This document shows positions 44,195 through 53,377 of a stretch of DNA of 64,000 bases, one piece after another; position 1 is the stretch's first letter, and the number at the start of each line of letters is the position of its first letter. Both the position numbers and the translations under genes were made by a program. The DNA comes from Armatimonadota bacterium (GTDB lineage: Bacteria; Armatimonadota; Fimbriimonadia; Fimbriimonadales; Fimbriimonadaceae). Location: assembly GCA_027451905.1 (NCBI GenBank), contig DAIDHV010000002.1, positions 1-64,000 of the forward strand. The letters are read 5' to 3'. A model generated the notes under the pieces. That model made no database searches. It worked only from the letters and a program-made list of their open reading frames with translations, and had not been told where the DNA came from.

Positions 44195-45340
44195 TTATGA
44201 AAGCAGCCTAGCACCTTCCGCTAGTCTGCAGATGGTAAAGCTTCCCCGGACTTTCACTTTCAGCTTATAAGCCGCCGACGTCTCTTTGATAAACTCATCG
44301 GCCATTTCCTTTTGAACCATGGCAATACAGGCTCCGCCAAAACCACCACCCATCAATCTGGCACCGTAACATCCCGTTGATTTCCTTGCCGCTTGGGCCA
44401 TGGCGTCTAAGGCAGGGCTGCTGACCTTAAATTGGTCTCGAAGGCTTGAATGGCTCCTACAAATTAGCTCTCCCGCCTTCGCCAGGTCTCCTTTTTGGAG
44501 GGCGTCCAAGAATTTTAGGCATCTTCCATTTTCCGTCACCACATGGCGGGCACAATAATAAACTTTTTCACTTTCTTCCAAAAGGGGGCGGATCATTTCT
44601 AAATCAGCTTCCCTCAGAAAATCAATGCCAAGCCACGCACAAGCCGATTTCACACAATCCCTTCGCTGGTTGTATTTACTATCCGCCAGCTCTCGTTTTG
44701 TGTTGGTATCACACAAAACAAAAACAACAGAGTCCGGTACCACTACGGTTTGATATTCCAGCGTTTTTGTATCTATAAAAAGAGCCCGATCTTTTTGTCC
44801 AAGAGCACTTGCCAACTGATCCATGCAGCCCGATTGCAGGCCGATGAATCCATTTTCTGCTTTTTGCCCCGCTAAAGCAATTTGAACCTTGGATAGAGAC
44901 GCCTGTTCAAAGTGGTTCCACAAGGTCCCAAACGCAACTTCCAAGGCCGCACTGCTACTGATTCCAGCCCCCATAGGCAGATTGCTCACAACAACCCCAT
45001 CAAGATTCCCGCATGAGGTGCCGTAGAGTTGATTGAGCGCCCATGCAGTGCCGGCCGGATACTTGCCCCAATCCGTTACGTCTTGTGGCACAACTTTCCG
45101 AGAGTCAAAATTCTGGCTAGCACCAAGATCTGCAGAAAAGAGCTGAGAGTGATCGACTTTCGCCGGTGAAGCCGCCACGCAGACCCCTTGCTCAATGGCA
45201 GCAGGGAAGACAAATCCCTCACTGTAATCCGTGTGCTCTCCGATCAGGTTAATGCGGCCAGGTGCAAAGGCAATGGCAGTTGGGTCGTGGCCAAACTGAG
45301 ACCGAAAAAGCTGCTGCGCCTTGTCGCGAAGTTCGCTCAT
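44195..45340 (-). CDS. galK: Galactokinase
   Basis: At 381 residues this is a normal-length GHMP kinase that makes galactose-1-phosphate. The three family motifs are present: GRINLIGEHTDYSEGFVFP near the N-terminus, LPMGAGISSSAALEVA (ATP loop), and ARLMGGGFGGACIAM near the C-terminus. FCDTNTKRELADSKYNQRR is also typical. Neither galT nor galE is adjacent, so it is a stand-alone gene. A CATAAT box lies 10 bp before its ATG, and the divergent acetyltransferase gene starts about 110 bp away. Confidence 0.95.
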   Translation of the reverse strand: MSELRDKAQQLFRSQFGHDPTAIAFAPGRINLIGEHTDYSEGFVFPAAIEQGVCVAASPAKVDHSQLFSADLGASQNFDSRKVVPQDVTDWGKYPAGTAWALNQLYGTSCGNLDGVVVSNLPMGAGISSSAALEVAFGTLWNHFEQASLSKVQIALAGQKAENGFIGLQSGCMDQLASALGQKDRALFIDTKTLEYQTVVVPDSVVFVLCDTNTKRELADSKYNQRRDCVKSACAWLGIDFLREADLEMIRPLLEESEKVYYCARHVVTENGRCLKFLDALQKGDLAKAGELICRSHSSLRDQFKVSSPALDAMAQAARKSTGCYGARLMGGGFGGACIAMVQKEMADEFIKETSAAYKLKVKVRGSFTICRLAEGARLLS

Positions 45341-45350
45341 GCAATATCTT

Positions 45351-45356
45351 ATTATG
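45351..45356 (-). promoter_or_regulatory. -10 box CATAAT adjacent to galK start
   Basis: CATAAT on the minus strand ends 10 bp before the galK ATG (45340). The intervening bases AAGATATTGC contain no Shine-Dalgarno, suggesting a very short leader. Confidence 0.45.
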
Positions 45357-45453
45357 ATGCCAAACCCTAAGTTTGCGCCGTTTATATCAACCGATTTCGG
45401 CCTTGATCTCGGCAGAACAATCCCCTGGAAAAGTAACCTGAAGACGGATATAA

Positions 45454-46002
45454 ATGAGTCGAATCGGTGCTGATGCCTTTACGATCCAACTTGCCACTGC
45501 CGCTGATTCGGCCCACGCGGTAGAAGTGGTGAAAGAGGTTTATGACGAATATGGATTTGGGTGGTTTCCAGACACCTATCACGCCGATCTTTATGATCTT
45601 GATTCCTATTATCTCAAACGTGGCTTTCCGTTCTGGATTGCCTTTAGTGCGAGTCAAAAACCGCTTGGCACCGTTTCATTGGAATGGATAGATCCACCGA
45701 TTCCCGCAGGAAATGGCATTCAAATGGTTGACGGATATGAGCGCGCGGCGGGCGCGGACTGCGCTCTCAACCGACTCTATGTTTCACCCCAAACTCGAAG
45801 AATGGGGATCGGAGAAGCGCTAGTCAAGACGGTTATTTCTTTTGCTCAGGCTTCTGGCAAGAAGAAGTTAGAACTTTGGAGTGACAAGAGATTTGAAAAG
45901 GCTCACAAACTTTACGAAAAGCTAGGCGCGAAAGTCATTGGAGATCGCATTTGTCACGATCCAGAGCAAAGCCCTGAATGGGGACTATTGCTTGAACTTT
46001 GA
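45454..46002 (+). CDS. GNAT-family N-acetyltransferase
   Basis: The 182-residue protein fits the GNAT fold: an N-terminal strand-helix (FTIQLATAADSAHAVEVVKEVYDEY), a beta hairpin with PLGTVSLEWID, the acetyl-CoA motif with LNRLYVSPQTRRMGIGEALVKTVISFAQ (Q/RxxGxG/A), and a final strand with ELWSDKRFEKAHKLYEKLGAKVI. It would transfer an acetyl group to an unknown amine. It is a monocistronic gene between galK and the efflux operon. Substrate cannot be predicted. Confidence 0.85.
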   Translation: MSRIGADAFTIQLATAADSAHAVEVVKEVYDEYGFGWFPDTYHADLYDLDSYYLKRGFPFWIAFSASQKPLGTVSLEWIDPPIPAGNGIQMVDGYERAAGADCALNRLYVSPQTRRMGIGEALVKTVISFAQASGKKKLELWSDKRFEKAHKLYEKLGAKVIGDRICHDPEQSPEWGLLLEL

Positions 46003-46032
46003 ACTATGCAAGATTTAAGGGCTGCTGAGACT

Positions 46033-46797
46033 TTAACTTGCTGATGCTACTGGCACGTCCTCATCCAGATTCGGCATTTTGGCAAGCATTTCTGAAGCTA
46101 TGATACGGTCTTTAACCGGCTCATCAGACACGATTCGGCCATCTTTAAAGCGGACAAGCCGCTTGCTGTGTCTGGCAATGTCTTCTTCGTGGGTGACAAT
46201 CACAATGGTTTTGCCCTGCTCATTGATATCCTGAAAAAGAGCCATGATTTCTTCCGAGACTCTTGAGTCTAGGTTGCCGGTGGGCTCATCCGCCAAAATC
46301 ATGACCGGATCGTTGACAATCGCCCTCGCGATCGCAACTCTCTGCTGCTGCCCTCCCGACAGTTCATTGGGTTTGTGGTGGATTCTTTGACCAAGGCCTA
46401 CTTTTTCGAGAGCTTCTTTGGCACGTTCGTATCGGTTTTTAGCCCCCGCATATTCCAAAGGCATCTCCACATTCTTAATCGCCTCAGTTCTGGCAAGCAA
46501 GTAAAAACTTTGAAAGACAAACCCTATGAATCGGCAGCGAAGCTCGGCAAGCTCATCATCATTTAGCTTGCTTACGTCTTGACCGGCAAGGAGAAATTTG
46601 CCTTTACTAGGGCGATCAAGGCAGCCCAACACATTCATAAACGTGGATTTACCAGAACCAGAGGGGCCCATAATCGCAACAAACTCTCCCTCATTGATAT
46701 GAAGGTTTACGCTTCTTAGCGCATGGACAATGTTTTCGCCGGTCACATAGTCTTTGCTGAGGTCTTCGATTTCGATGATTGGCTTTGTTTCAGACAT
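46033..46797 (-). CDS. MacB/LolD-type ABC transporter ATPase
   Basis: From the ATG at 46797 the product has 254 residues with complete nucleotide-binding motifs: Walker [17 protein letters not shown], signature [14 protein letters not shown], Walker [15 protein letters not shown] and the switch His in VIVTHE. It belongs to the MacB/LolD branch that drives mechanotransmission rather than substrate translocation through a channel. It follows the FtsX-like permease gene by 7 bp and completes the tolC-adaptor-permease-ATPase operon; the ATPase and permease, fused in E. coli MacB, are separate here. Confidence 0.93.
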   Translation of the reverse strand: MSETKPIIEIEDLSKDYVTGENIVHALRSVNLHINEGEFVAIMGPSGSGKSTFMNVLGCLDRPSKGKFLLAGQDVSKLNDDELAELRCRFIGFVFQSFYLLARTEAIKNVEMPLEYAGAKNRYERAKEALEKVGLGQRIHHKPNELSGGQQQRVAIARAIVNDPVMILADEPTGNLDSRVSEEIMALFQDINEQGKTIVIVTHEEDIARHSKRLVRFKDGRIVSDEPVKDRIIASEMLAKMPNLDEDVPVASAS

Positions 46798-46804
46798 GAT
46801 AGGG

Positions 46805-48010
46805 TTATTCAAAGCGGAGGGCTTCAATGGGTTGCAGTCGGCTGGCTCTAATCGCAGGATAGAGTCCAAAGAAAACGCCTACAAACAAACTAAAGAGCAC
46901 CGCCATCAGCACGGCTTGGGTGTTCACAATGGTTGGAACATGCATCAATGGTGCCACTAAATGAACGCCACCGCCACCAAAGACGATTCCTAAAAATCCG
47001 CCAATTGAGCACATAACCACGCTTTCCAGTAGAAACTGACTCAAGATCGTGCGTCGTTTTGCTCCAATCGCCTTCCGCAGGCCAATTTCACGGGTTCTTT
47101 CTGTGACGCTCACCAGCATGATGTTCATAATTCCAATTCCGCCTACCAAAAGTGAGACCGAGGCAATGCCAGCCAACAAAATTCCAAGCAAGGAAGACTG
47201 TTGCTGAGCTTGCTGAATCATGTCGCCTTGGTTCAGAACCATGAACAAACGCTGCCCCGCGGCGTTGGTCCGAAGAGCATCTAAGGTGTCCTCGATTTGT
47301 CCCTGAGCAAGAATCATTAACTTGGGATTGGCAACCTGGATATCAATCGAATCAAGCTTCGTCTTGCCAAATAGCCTTTCCATTGCGGTGGAAAGGGGCG
47401 TGTAAATCTGATCATCTGGATTCCAAAATCCACTTCCCCCCTTGTAAGATACAACTCCAAGGACCTTAAAATTATCTTGATTGATGCGGATGGTTCTGCC
47501 TACAACGTCAGTCCCCATTCCAAACAGGTCTTGGTAGACTTTGAATCCGAGAACGCATACCCGTTTGCTTACCTTTTCATCAGCATTGTTGTAAAATCTG
47601 CCTTCTAGCATTTGGCAGTTTCGGATGTATTGGATATTGGGGTCTGCCCCTGTCACTTGAGTGTTGGTTGTACTATCTGCGTAGCTTGCGGTAACCGAGC
47701 CACCAACTTGGCCGGTGGCATATTTCACCAAAGGAACGTTGCGGACGATAGCCCGAACGTCGGTTTTTTCTAAGACAGGGACCGAACCTCCATGAACATG
47801 CCCGTTGCGCCAGTTTGGCCACACAATAAGCATATCAGTGCCCATTCGCTGCAGGTTGCGCAGGGATTGCTCTTTTGTTCCCTGGCCAATCCCGATCATC
47901 GCAATTACTGACCCCACTCCGATGACAACGCCAAGCATCGTCAGCATGGACCGCAGTTTGTTTGCAGCAATGGCACGAAGCGCTGAATTAACTTGATCTT
48001 GTACGTTCAT
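46805..48010 (-). CDS. MacB-type FtsX-family permease
   Basis: The 401-residue permease has the MacB topology: first membrane helix (about 17-40), a large periplasmic domain (about 45-270, with a MacB-PCD-like core), then three C-terminal helices with GGIGIMNIMLVSVTERTREIGLRKAIGAKRRTILSQFLLES, the hallmark FtsX coupling segment. It works with the adaptor (4-bp ATGA overlap upstream) and the ATPase downstream to export a peptide, macrolide or lipid through a TolC-like channel. Substrate is undetermined. Confidence 0.93.
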   Translation of the reverse strand: MNVQDQVNSALRAIAANKLRSMLTMLGVVIGVGSVIAMIGIGQGTKEQSLRNLQRMGTDMLIVWPNWRNGHVHGGSVPVLEKTDVRAIVRNVPLVKYATGQVGGSVTASYADSTTNTQVTGADPNIQYIRNCQMLEGRFYNNADEKVSKRVCVLGFKVYQDLFGMGTDVVGRTIRINQDNFKVLGVVSYKGGSGFWNPDDQIYTPLSTAMERLFGKTKLDSIDIQVANPKLMILAQGQIEDTLDALRTNAAGQRLFMVLNQGDMIQQAQQQSSLLGILLAGIASVSLLVGGIGIMNIMLVSVTERTREIGLRKAIGAKRRTILSQFLLESVVMCSIGGFLGIVFGGGGVHLVAPLMHVPTIVNTQAVLMAVLFSLFVGVFFGLYPAIRASRLQPIEALRFE

Positions 48011-49785
48011 TTTCCTTTCGTCGCACTTGTGGCAGGTGGCGCAGCTTTGGCTGCATTAAGATTCAGAGCTGGCTTCTTGGGGGTCTTTGTTCGATAACTC
48101 TTTGGACCCTTTCGACCGCCTCCGGCAAGACCGCCCTGAGCGTCTTCTTGCATCTGTTGCTGAATCTCTTCATCCAGCTTGATGTTGATGGTTGCACTGA
48201 CGACCTCTTCGCCTTCGGTTAACCCGCTCTTGATCTCCACGTTGTCATCGCCACTTACACCAACTTCAACCGGAGTCTTAACCGGCTTAGTTCCTGATTT
48301 TGGCTTGACCAAGACGTACGCGCCGTTACTATCTTGGTGGATCGCCTCGCTTGGCACATAAAGCACATTCTGACGATCTAAAGTAATGAACTCGCATGTT
48401 GTGTTCATTCCCGGCAAAAGTTGGACTTTTCGGTTAGGATCCGGCAAAATGTGAACGCGGGCTGTTATCGTCGTGACATTGTTTGTGGTGACGGCAGTTG
48501 GATCAATTCTGTCAACCACCCCCCAAACCGGATCACTCTTATAGGCTTCTGCCGTCACTAAAACCTTTTGCCCAGGTTGCACATGAGAAATGTCAGCTTC
48601 ATCTACAAGGCAGTTGACGTAAAGCTGGCTCACGTCACTGACCTGAACTAAGCTGGTCCCCTGAGAAAAAAGACTGGTTCCAGGAGGGATAATTGTTCCT
48701 GCTGCCAGGTATCGAGTGGTTACCACTCCATCCATCGGCGCGGTGACGGTGGTGCTTTCTAACTGGACTTTGGCATTCCTTGCCGCCACTTGGTTTCCAA
48801 CAATCGCATCGTCTGCCGCCAACACGTCTTGCAGCTTCACTTCATTATTCTTTTCACTGATGATCGCATTGTTTAATGCCGTCTTTGCTTCATCAACTGC
48901 GGTCTTTGCGGCCGCGTAGTTTTGCTTTTGCAGCGTGATATCGTTTGTGCCTTGCTCGGCTTGGTAAAGCAGGGCTTTGGCTTGTTGGACAGACGCTTCT
49001 TGGGCATGGAGATCAGTAGAAATTTCATTCTCCATGGTTCCTCTGCGCTCGACGGCCAGTTCATAGGCTTGCTTGGACGCGGCTACCGCTGCCTTATCTT
49101 TGCTAAATTGGTTTTGGCTAATAAAGCCTTTGGCAAGAAGACCCTGATCGGTATTGAACTGGGCCAAATCAGATTCATACTGAGCATGAGTCTGGTTGAC
49201 GGCTCCCACCTCATCACTTCTAGTCTGAGGAATCGTTACTTGCTGAAGCTTTGCAAGGTTATCTAAAGCCGATTGATAAGATGCCTTAGCCTGGGCGATC
49301 GAAGCCTGGGTTAGCGCGGGCTGCTCACCCGATTGAACTTTGGCTCGCTCCATTTGGATGATGGCCGCTTGCAGTGCTTCCCTTGCGTTTTCGACTCCGA
49401 TTTTGCTTTGGGAAATTTGCAATTTGTAGAGGTCTTCTGCTTGCAACGATTTGGCCTGGGCAGAATGAAGATTTGCCTCTGCCTGCTGGTAAGCGGCTTC
49501 TGTGTCGGTAGGGTCAATGTAGGCAATAACTTGCCCTTTCTTAACCACCGAGCCAACATGCACGAGGAGTTTTTCGACAATGCCGCCTGCTTTAGACTTA
49601 ACGTCAACTTGAACCAAAGAAATGATCTGGCCGGTTGCCTGAATAGACTGGGCAACTTCACCGCGCTTAACCTTGGTGTACTTATACTGGATTGATTGGC
49701 CGCTGTCTTTATGGCGGAACATAAAGGCACCAAGCCCAAATAAAGCCAGCACGATGACGGCAATGACTATAAGTAATTTCTTCAT
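48007..49785 (-). CDS. MacA-like periplasmic adaptor (membrane fusion) protein
   Basis: This 592-residue adaptor has an N-terminal anchor helix (MKKLLIVIAVIVLALFGLGAF), a split lipoyl-like domain (VKSKAGGIVEKLLVHVGSVVKKGQV and STTVTAPMDGVVTTR), a very long coiled-coil hairpin (about 85-330) and beta-barrel/membrane-proximal domains. MacA is about 370 residues; the extra length is mainly in the hairpin, suggesting a long reach to the TolC partner. The C-terminus is Lys/Ala-rich. It follows tolC by 10 bp and overlaps the permease gene. Confidence 0.9.
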   Translation of the reverse strand: MKKLLIVIAVIVLALFGLGAFMFRHKDSGQSIQYKYTKVKRGEVAQSIQATGQIISLVQVDVKSKAGGIVEKLLVHVGSVVKKGQVIAYIDPTDTEAAYQQAEANLHSAQAKSLQAEDLYKLQISQSKIGVENAREALQAAIIQMERAKVQSGEQPALTQASIAQAKASYQSALDNLAKLQQVTIPQTRSDEVGAVNQTHAQYESDLAQFNTDQGLLAKGFISQNQFSKDKAAVAASKQAYELAVERRGTMENEISTDLHAQEASVQQAKALLYQAEQGTNDITLQKQNYAAAKTAVDEAKTALNNAIISEKNNEVKLQDVLAADDAIVGNQVAARNAKVQLESTTVTAPMDGVVTTRYLAAGTIIPPGTSLFSQGTSLVQVSDVSQLYVNCLVDEADISHVQPGQKVLVTAEAYKSDPVWGVVDRIDPTAVTTNNVTTITARVHILPDPNRKVQLLPGMNTTCEFITLDRQNVLYVPSEAIHQDSNGAYVLVKPKSGTKPVKTPVEVGVSGDDNVEIKSGLTEGEEVVSATINIKLDEEIQQQMQEDAQGGLAGGGRKGPKSYRTKTPKKPALNLNAAKAAPPATSATKGK

Positions 49786-49795
49786 TCGATAGTTT

Positions 49796-51205
49796 CTACG
49801 GGATTTGAACCGCAGTTTCTTCCGGTAGCGGCTTTCCGGTTGCCAACCTGAGACTTAAATCAGATTCGGCAAAATCGTACACGGCTTGGATCAGGTTTGA
49901 TTCTGCCGTTACTTGGCTAACCTGAGCGGTCAGCACGTCCAAAAGAGAAGAAGATCCTAGCAAGTAGGATTGGTACACGTCTTGGTAGTTGATCGTAGCC
50001 GCATTGTCTGCCTTTGAAGCGGCAGTAAGGCGCTGAGCATTTTGAGTGTAGGTTAAATAATCCGATTCTATTTCGGACTTTGCCGTTCTTACCGCCTGAA
50101 CATAAGACTGCTTGGCGGCGTCTTCTTGATACGCTGACGAACGTGCGGCTGCCCTGCTTGCGCCGCCATCAAACAATGGGTAACTAGCGGTTAAAGTCAA
50201 AATTCGATCTTGCAAGGTATGTGGCGCCAGCGTCTCATTAAAAGTTGCGTTGAGGCTGAGGCTTAACGACGCGTTGAGGTTTTGCAAGCGTCGTGAATCG
50301 TCAAGCGAATCAATATTTTCGCGGAGGGCCATGAGATCAGGACGGGCTTTTACCCCTTCAACAAGAAGTTGCTGCAGGGTTGGCAATTCCACTTTTGAGC
50401 TTGGATTCTTGATCGGCTGAAGTTCTGGCAGCAATTGTTCGGCCGGGTAACCGATCAAACTTTTTAATTGGGCTGAGTTGGTAGAAATTGCATTTTGGGA
50501 TTGAAGCAAAGTGACTTGAGCATTGTCGAGATCTGCTTCAACCTGATAGATAGCCACCTTTGCGGCTCCTCCTTTTTCGATATTGAGCTTGGTTTGGTCA
50601 TAAATCGCCTGAGCTCTCTTCACCTCTGCTTCCGACACTTTCTTAAGCTCTTGGGCGCGCAGAGTTTCGTAATACTGGTTTTCTGCATTGAAAATGGTTT
50701 GGCGCAAGGTTTGAACTGCGTTTTCCTTTGCACTCTTTGCCGAGTGCCTAGCCGACTGCAATTGGAACTCGCGATTGCCTAGATCAAGAATTTCCCATGA
50801 AGCATCAACTCCGGCAACGCCTCCTTCATTTTGGCTAAAGATCGTATTTCCACCAACGTAGCTTGAATTGCGCTGACTTGTGTAGGTGTAATTTGGGGTA
50901 ATAGTTGGCAAAAACTGGGCAAATGCCTGCACAATGCCTTGCCTAGAACTCAGGTAATTGTCCACTGAACTCAGGTAGGTGCCGTTTCTGGTTGCCGCGA
51001 GCCTGGCGACGTCAGCGAGAGTCAATACTTTAGTCGAGGCAGATTTTTCTTGGTGCCCTCCTTCGGTTCTAGATGAGTTTGCCAATCCCGGCGAAATTGT
51101 TAGAGCTAGGGCCAAACTCACCAGCCAAATCTTATTGGCACGAATTTGAACTTCCTTTATCTTTTTTAAGCCCGGAGTTGAAATGAATCGCTTATTTGCT
51201 TGCAT
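49796..51205 (-). CDS. TolC-family outer-membrane efflux protein
   Basis: The 469-residue product carries a signal peptide (hydrophobic VSLALALTISPGLANS near residues 29-45, after a basic start) and two repeated helical/strand halves, the OEP pattern. Segments such as LRQTIFNAENQYYETLRAQELKKVSEAEVKRAQAIYDQ and YQSYLLGSSSLLDVLTAQVSQVTAESNLIQAVYDFAES are the coiled-coil helices of a TolC-like trimer that spans the outer membrane. It heads the operon with the adaptor, permease and ATPase. A CATAAT box lies 8 bp before the ATG. A possible later start removes the basic N-terminal 20 residues. Confidence 0.9.
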   Translation of the reverse strand: MQANKRFISTPGLKKIKEVQIRANKIWLVSLALALTISPGLANSSRTEGGHQEKSASTKVLTLADVARLAATRNGTYLSSVDNYLSSRQGIVQAFAQFLPTITPNYTYTSQRNSSYVGGNTIFSQNEGGVAGVDASWEILDLGNREFQLQSARHSAKSAKENAVQTLRQTIFNAENQYYETLRAQELKKVSEAEVKRAQAIYDQTKLNIEKGGAAKVAIYQVEADLDNAQVTLLQSQNAISTNSAQLKSLIGYPAEQLLPELQPIKNPSSKVELPTLQQLLVEGVKARPDLMALRENIDSLDDSRRLQNLNASLSLSLNATFNETLAPHTLQDRILTLTASYPLFDGGASRAAARSSAYQEDAAKQSYVQAVRTAKSEIESDYLTYTQNAQRLTAASKADNAATINYQDVYQSYLLGSSSLLDVLTAQVSQVTAESNLIQAVYDFAESDLSLRLATGKPLPEETAVQIP

Positions 51206-51213
51206 GGATTAAA

Positions 51214-51219
51214 ATTATG
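51214..51219 (-). promoter_or_regulatory. -10 box CATAAT adjacent to the tolC-like gene start
   Basis: CATAAT on the minus strand ends 8 bp before the ATG at 51205. No Shine-Dalgarno is present in the intervening TTTAATCC. It would drive the four-gene efflux operon as a leaderless message. Confidence 0.5.
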
Positions 51220-51407
51220 AAGCCTGCGGAAAGACCTTTGCCTCACTTGCCGCTTCATTATTACGCACCGCAAATTGGTTTCTGTTCCAAGACATAGGAC
51301 TAACTTTTCGGACCATTCGCTTCAAGCCCCTTTTCAAGACAGAGTGTTACCGTGGTTAGCTTCAAAACCGTGTTCAGTTCTCCGCCATTTCAACCGGATG
51401 AACCTAT

Positions 51408-52694
51408 TTACCAGATCAGATTTTCATGGATGACAATAGTCTCATCCCGATCCGGCCCGATCGAGAGGACGGCAATCGGCGTCTTCGTAAACTCTTCGAT
51501 GAACTTCATATAGTTTCGGGCAGCCGGGGGAAGATCGCTTAGCTTTCTTGCCGACCTTAAATCTTGATCCCACCCTTCAAATGATTTATAAACTGGCGAA
51601 ACTTGGGCAAAATCGTGGAGATTCATCGGTATGGAGTGCACGTTTCCACGAGGAGAACTGTATTCCACTGCCGCTTTGACTTCAGAAAGTCCGCTAAGAA
51701 CATCCAATCGGGTGAGAACCAATCCCGTGATGCTGTTCAGCCGACAACTCTGCCTTAACTGCACCAAATCCAGCCAGCCACATCGTCTAGGACGGCCGGT
51801 TGTCGTTCCAAACTCATGGCCTACTTGTCGAATCGTCTCTCCCACGTCATCAAGCAATTCAGTGGGAAAAGGTCCTGCTCCCACCCGAGTTGTGTAGGCT
51901 TTGCAGACTCCAAGAACATGTCCAATCGCCCTTGGGCCAATCCCGGTGCCTAAACATGCTCCCGCCGAAGTGGGATGGCTTGATGTCACGTAAGGATAGG
52001 TTCCTGCGTCTATGTCCAAAAAGGAGCCTTGGGCTCCTTCGAAGAGAACTTTATCGTTGGCCTCAACTGCATCTTGAATGATGGGATCTGTATCTTGTAC
52101 ATACTTGGCTAGCTGAGATGCATATTGGCTGTACTCATTTAAGATTTCGTTGTAATCAAATGGCTCGCTGCCATAGACCTTTAGAATTTGGTTTTTCACC
52201 GATAACACTTCTTTGAGCCTTGCCGGAAACAACTCGGGTTGAACAAATTCTCCCATTCGGATGCCAATTCTTGCAATCTTATCTTGATAAGCGGGACCGA
52301 TTCCACGCTCTGTTGTGCCAATTCTATTGCTTCCTCTGGCTTCTTCTTCTAACTTATCCAGTAGCCGATGGTATGGAAAAACAACATGCGCGGCGGGAGA
52401 AATGAGCAGCTTTCCTAATTCCGGTTGCTTTTTTCTTGTCTCATCAAGTTCTTTCAGCAGTTCCTTTGGGCAAACCACCATCCCCGAGCCAATGATTGAA
52501 GTTGTAAGGGGATGCAAAATGCCAACTGGCAGCAAGTGAAATTTGTATTCCTGCCCATCCGTCACCACGGTATGCCCGGCATTGTTGCCACCGGAATACC
52601 TCACAACCACATCTGCCTGTGAACCTAAAACGTGGACGAGTTTCCCTTTTGCCTCGTCTCCCCACTGAGCACCGATAACAACTGTTGCTGACAT
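51408..52694 (-). CDS. purA: Adenylosuccinate synthetase
   Basis: From the ATG at 52694 the enzyme has 428 residues, the family norm; the longer open frame runs through the divergent promoter and is not coding. It joins IMP and aspartate with GTP in AMP synthesis. Signatures include VVIGAQWGDEAKGKLVHVLG (P-loop), YSGGNNAGHTVV, GTTERGIGPAYQDKIARIG, LFEGAQGSFLDID, TTGRPRRCGWLDL and GPDRDETI. Two imperfect arms (52709-52718 with 52731-52740) could form a hairpin just upstream of the ribosome site. It is monocistronic. Confidence 0.96.
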   Translation of the reverse strand: MSATVVIGAQWGDEAKGKLVHVLGSQADVVVRYSGGNNAGHTVVTDGQEYKFHLLPVGILHPLTTSIIGSGMVVCPKELLKELDETRKKQPELGKLLISPAAHVVFPYHRLLDKLEEEARGSNRIGTTERGIGPAYQDKIARIGIRMGEFVQPELFPARLKEVLSVKNQILKVYGSEPFDYNEILNEYSQYASQLAKYVQDTDPIIQDAVEANDKVLFEGAQGSFLDIDAGTYPYVTSSHPTSAGACLGTGIGPRAIGHVLGVCKAYTTRVGAGPFPTELLDDVGETIRQVGHEFGTTTGRPRRCGWLDLVQLRQSCRLNSITGLVLTRLDVLSGLSEVKAAVEYSSPRGNVHSIPMNLHDFAQVSPVYKSFEGWDQDLRSARKLSDLPPAARNYMKFIEEFTKTPIAVLSIGPDRDETIVIHENLIW

Positions 52695-52784
52695 ACTTTC
52701 TTCACTCCGGTGCCCCGGATAGAAAAGAGACCGGCGCACCCATCGAGGATCCGCCGGCCTTGGCCTGGTGAGCCTTATCTCAAC

Positions 52785-52814
52785 TTTACTTAAGTATACA
52801 CCAAAGGGTATAAT
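52785..52814 (+). promoter_or_regulatory. Promoter of the 90-residue membrane protein gene
   Basis: TTTACT (52785-52790), an 18-bp spacer and consensus TATAAT (52809-52814) end 8 bp before the GTG start at 52823. Transcription would be expected to begin within 1-2 nt of the start codon. Confidence 0.65.
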
Positions 52815-52822
52815 GATGGGTT

Positions 52823-53095
52823 GTGGCGGAGGCTCCTGCAAAAAAGAGTAAAAGTATCCAAGCCCCAAAGTGGTGGCTAAACACCTATTTTTGGTGGTCA
52901 GGGGCAATTTTTATCCTTTCCATCGGAGGCTTGATCAAAGGCGTTGGCGTCATTACCGATCCCGGACAAAGACCAGAAAAGTATCTTGTTCTTGTCTACT
53001 TCGGAGCGGGAGTTGTTATGCTCATCAATGGCTTGATGAGCCACAGCCAAGCGGTTCAGGCGTATTACGCTAAAGTTCGCTCTGAGGACCTCTGA
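52823..53095 (+). CDS. Small two-helix membrane protein
   Basis: This 90-residue protein of unknown function has a basic, Ala/Lys-rich start, then two membrane helices (about 22-43 with YFWWSGAIFILSIGGLIKGV and 57-75 with YLVLVYFGAGVVMLINGLM), and a short polar C-terminus. The only plausible start is the GTG directly behind the TATAAT promoter, with no Shine-Dalgarno, so the message is probably leaderless. A zinc-ribbon gene follows 51 bp later on the same strand and may be co-transcribed. Confidence 0.7.
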   Translation: MAEAPAKKSKSIQAPKWWLNTYFWWSGAIFILSIGGLIKGVGVITDPGQRPEKYLVLVYFGAGVVMLINGLMSHSQAVQAYYAKVRSEDL

Positions 53096-53146
53096 AAATT
53101 AGGAAGCCAGTTGCTAAACTTGCCGTCCCCTACGTAGAAAAAAATT

Positions 53147-53377
53147 ATGGTTAAATGCAGCTTTTGCGGTAAAGAGATTGACAAGATTCCTTCTTGGATG
53201 CAATCTATTGACGTGCCCTATGTGTGCACCAACTGCCCAAACAATAACATCCGAAACATTGCCACTATTGACTTCATGACCGAGATCCTTAAGAAGCCGC
53301 CTGTTGAAGAAAAGGTTGCCGAGCCGACGATTGTCGTCGCTGAGTTTGAAGAAGAAGTCGAAGCTTCCGAAGAGTAG
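53147..53377 (+). CDS. Small zinc-ribbon protein
   Basis: The 76-residue product has one zinc-ribbon: CSFCGKEID near the N-terminus and CTNCPNNN near residue 30, spaced as CxxC-(~21)-CxxC. The rest is acidic, with the C-terminal third almost entirely Glu/Val/Ala (a tail containing VAEFEEEVEASEE). Such acidic small zinc-ribbon proteins often bind nucleic-acid or transcription complexes, but nothing here identifies a partner. It lies 51 bp after a small membrane protein gene and before a long non-coding stretch. Confidence 0.65.
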   Translation: MVKCSFCGKEIDKIPSWMQSIDVPYVCTNCPNNNIRNIATIDFMTEILKKPPVEEKVAEPTIVVAEFEEEVEASEE

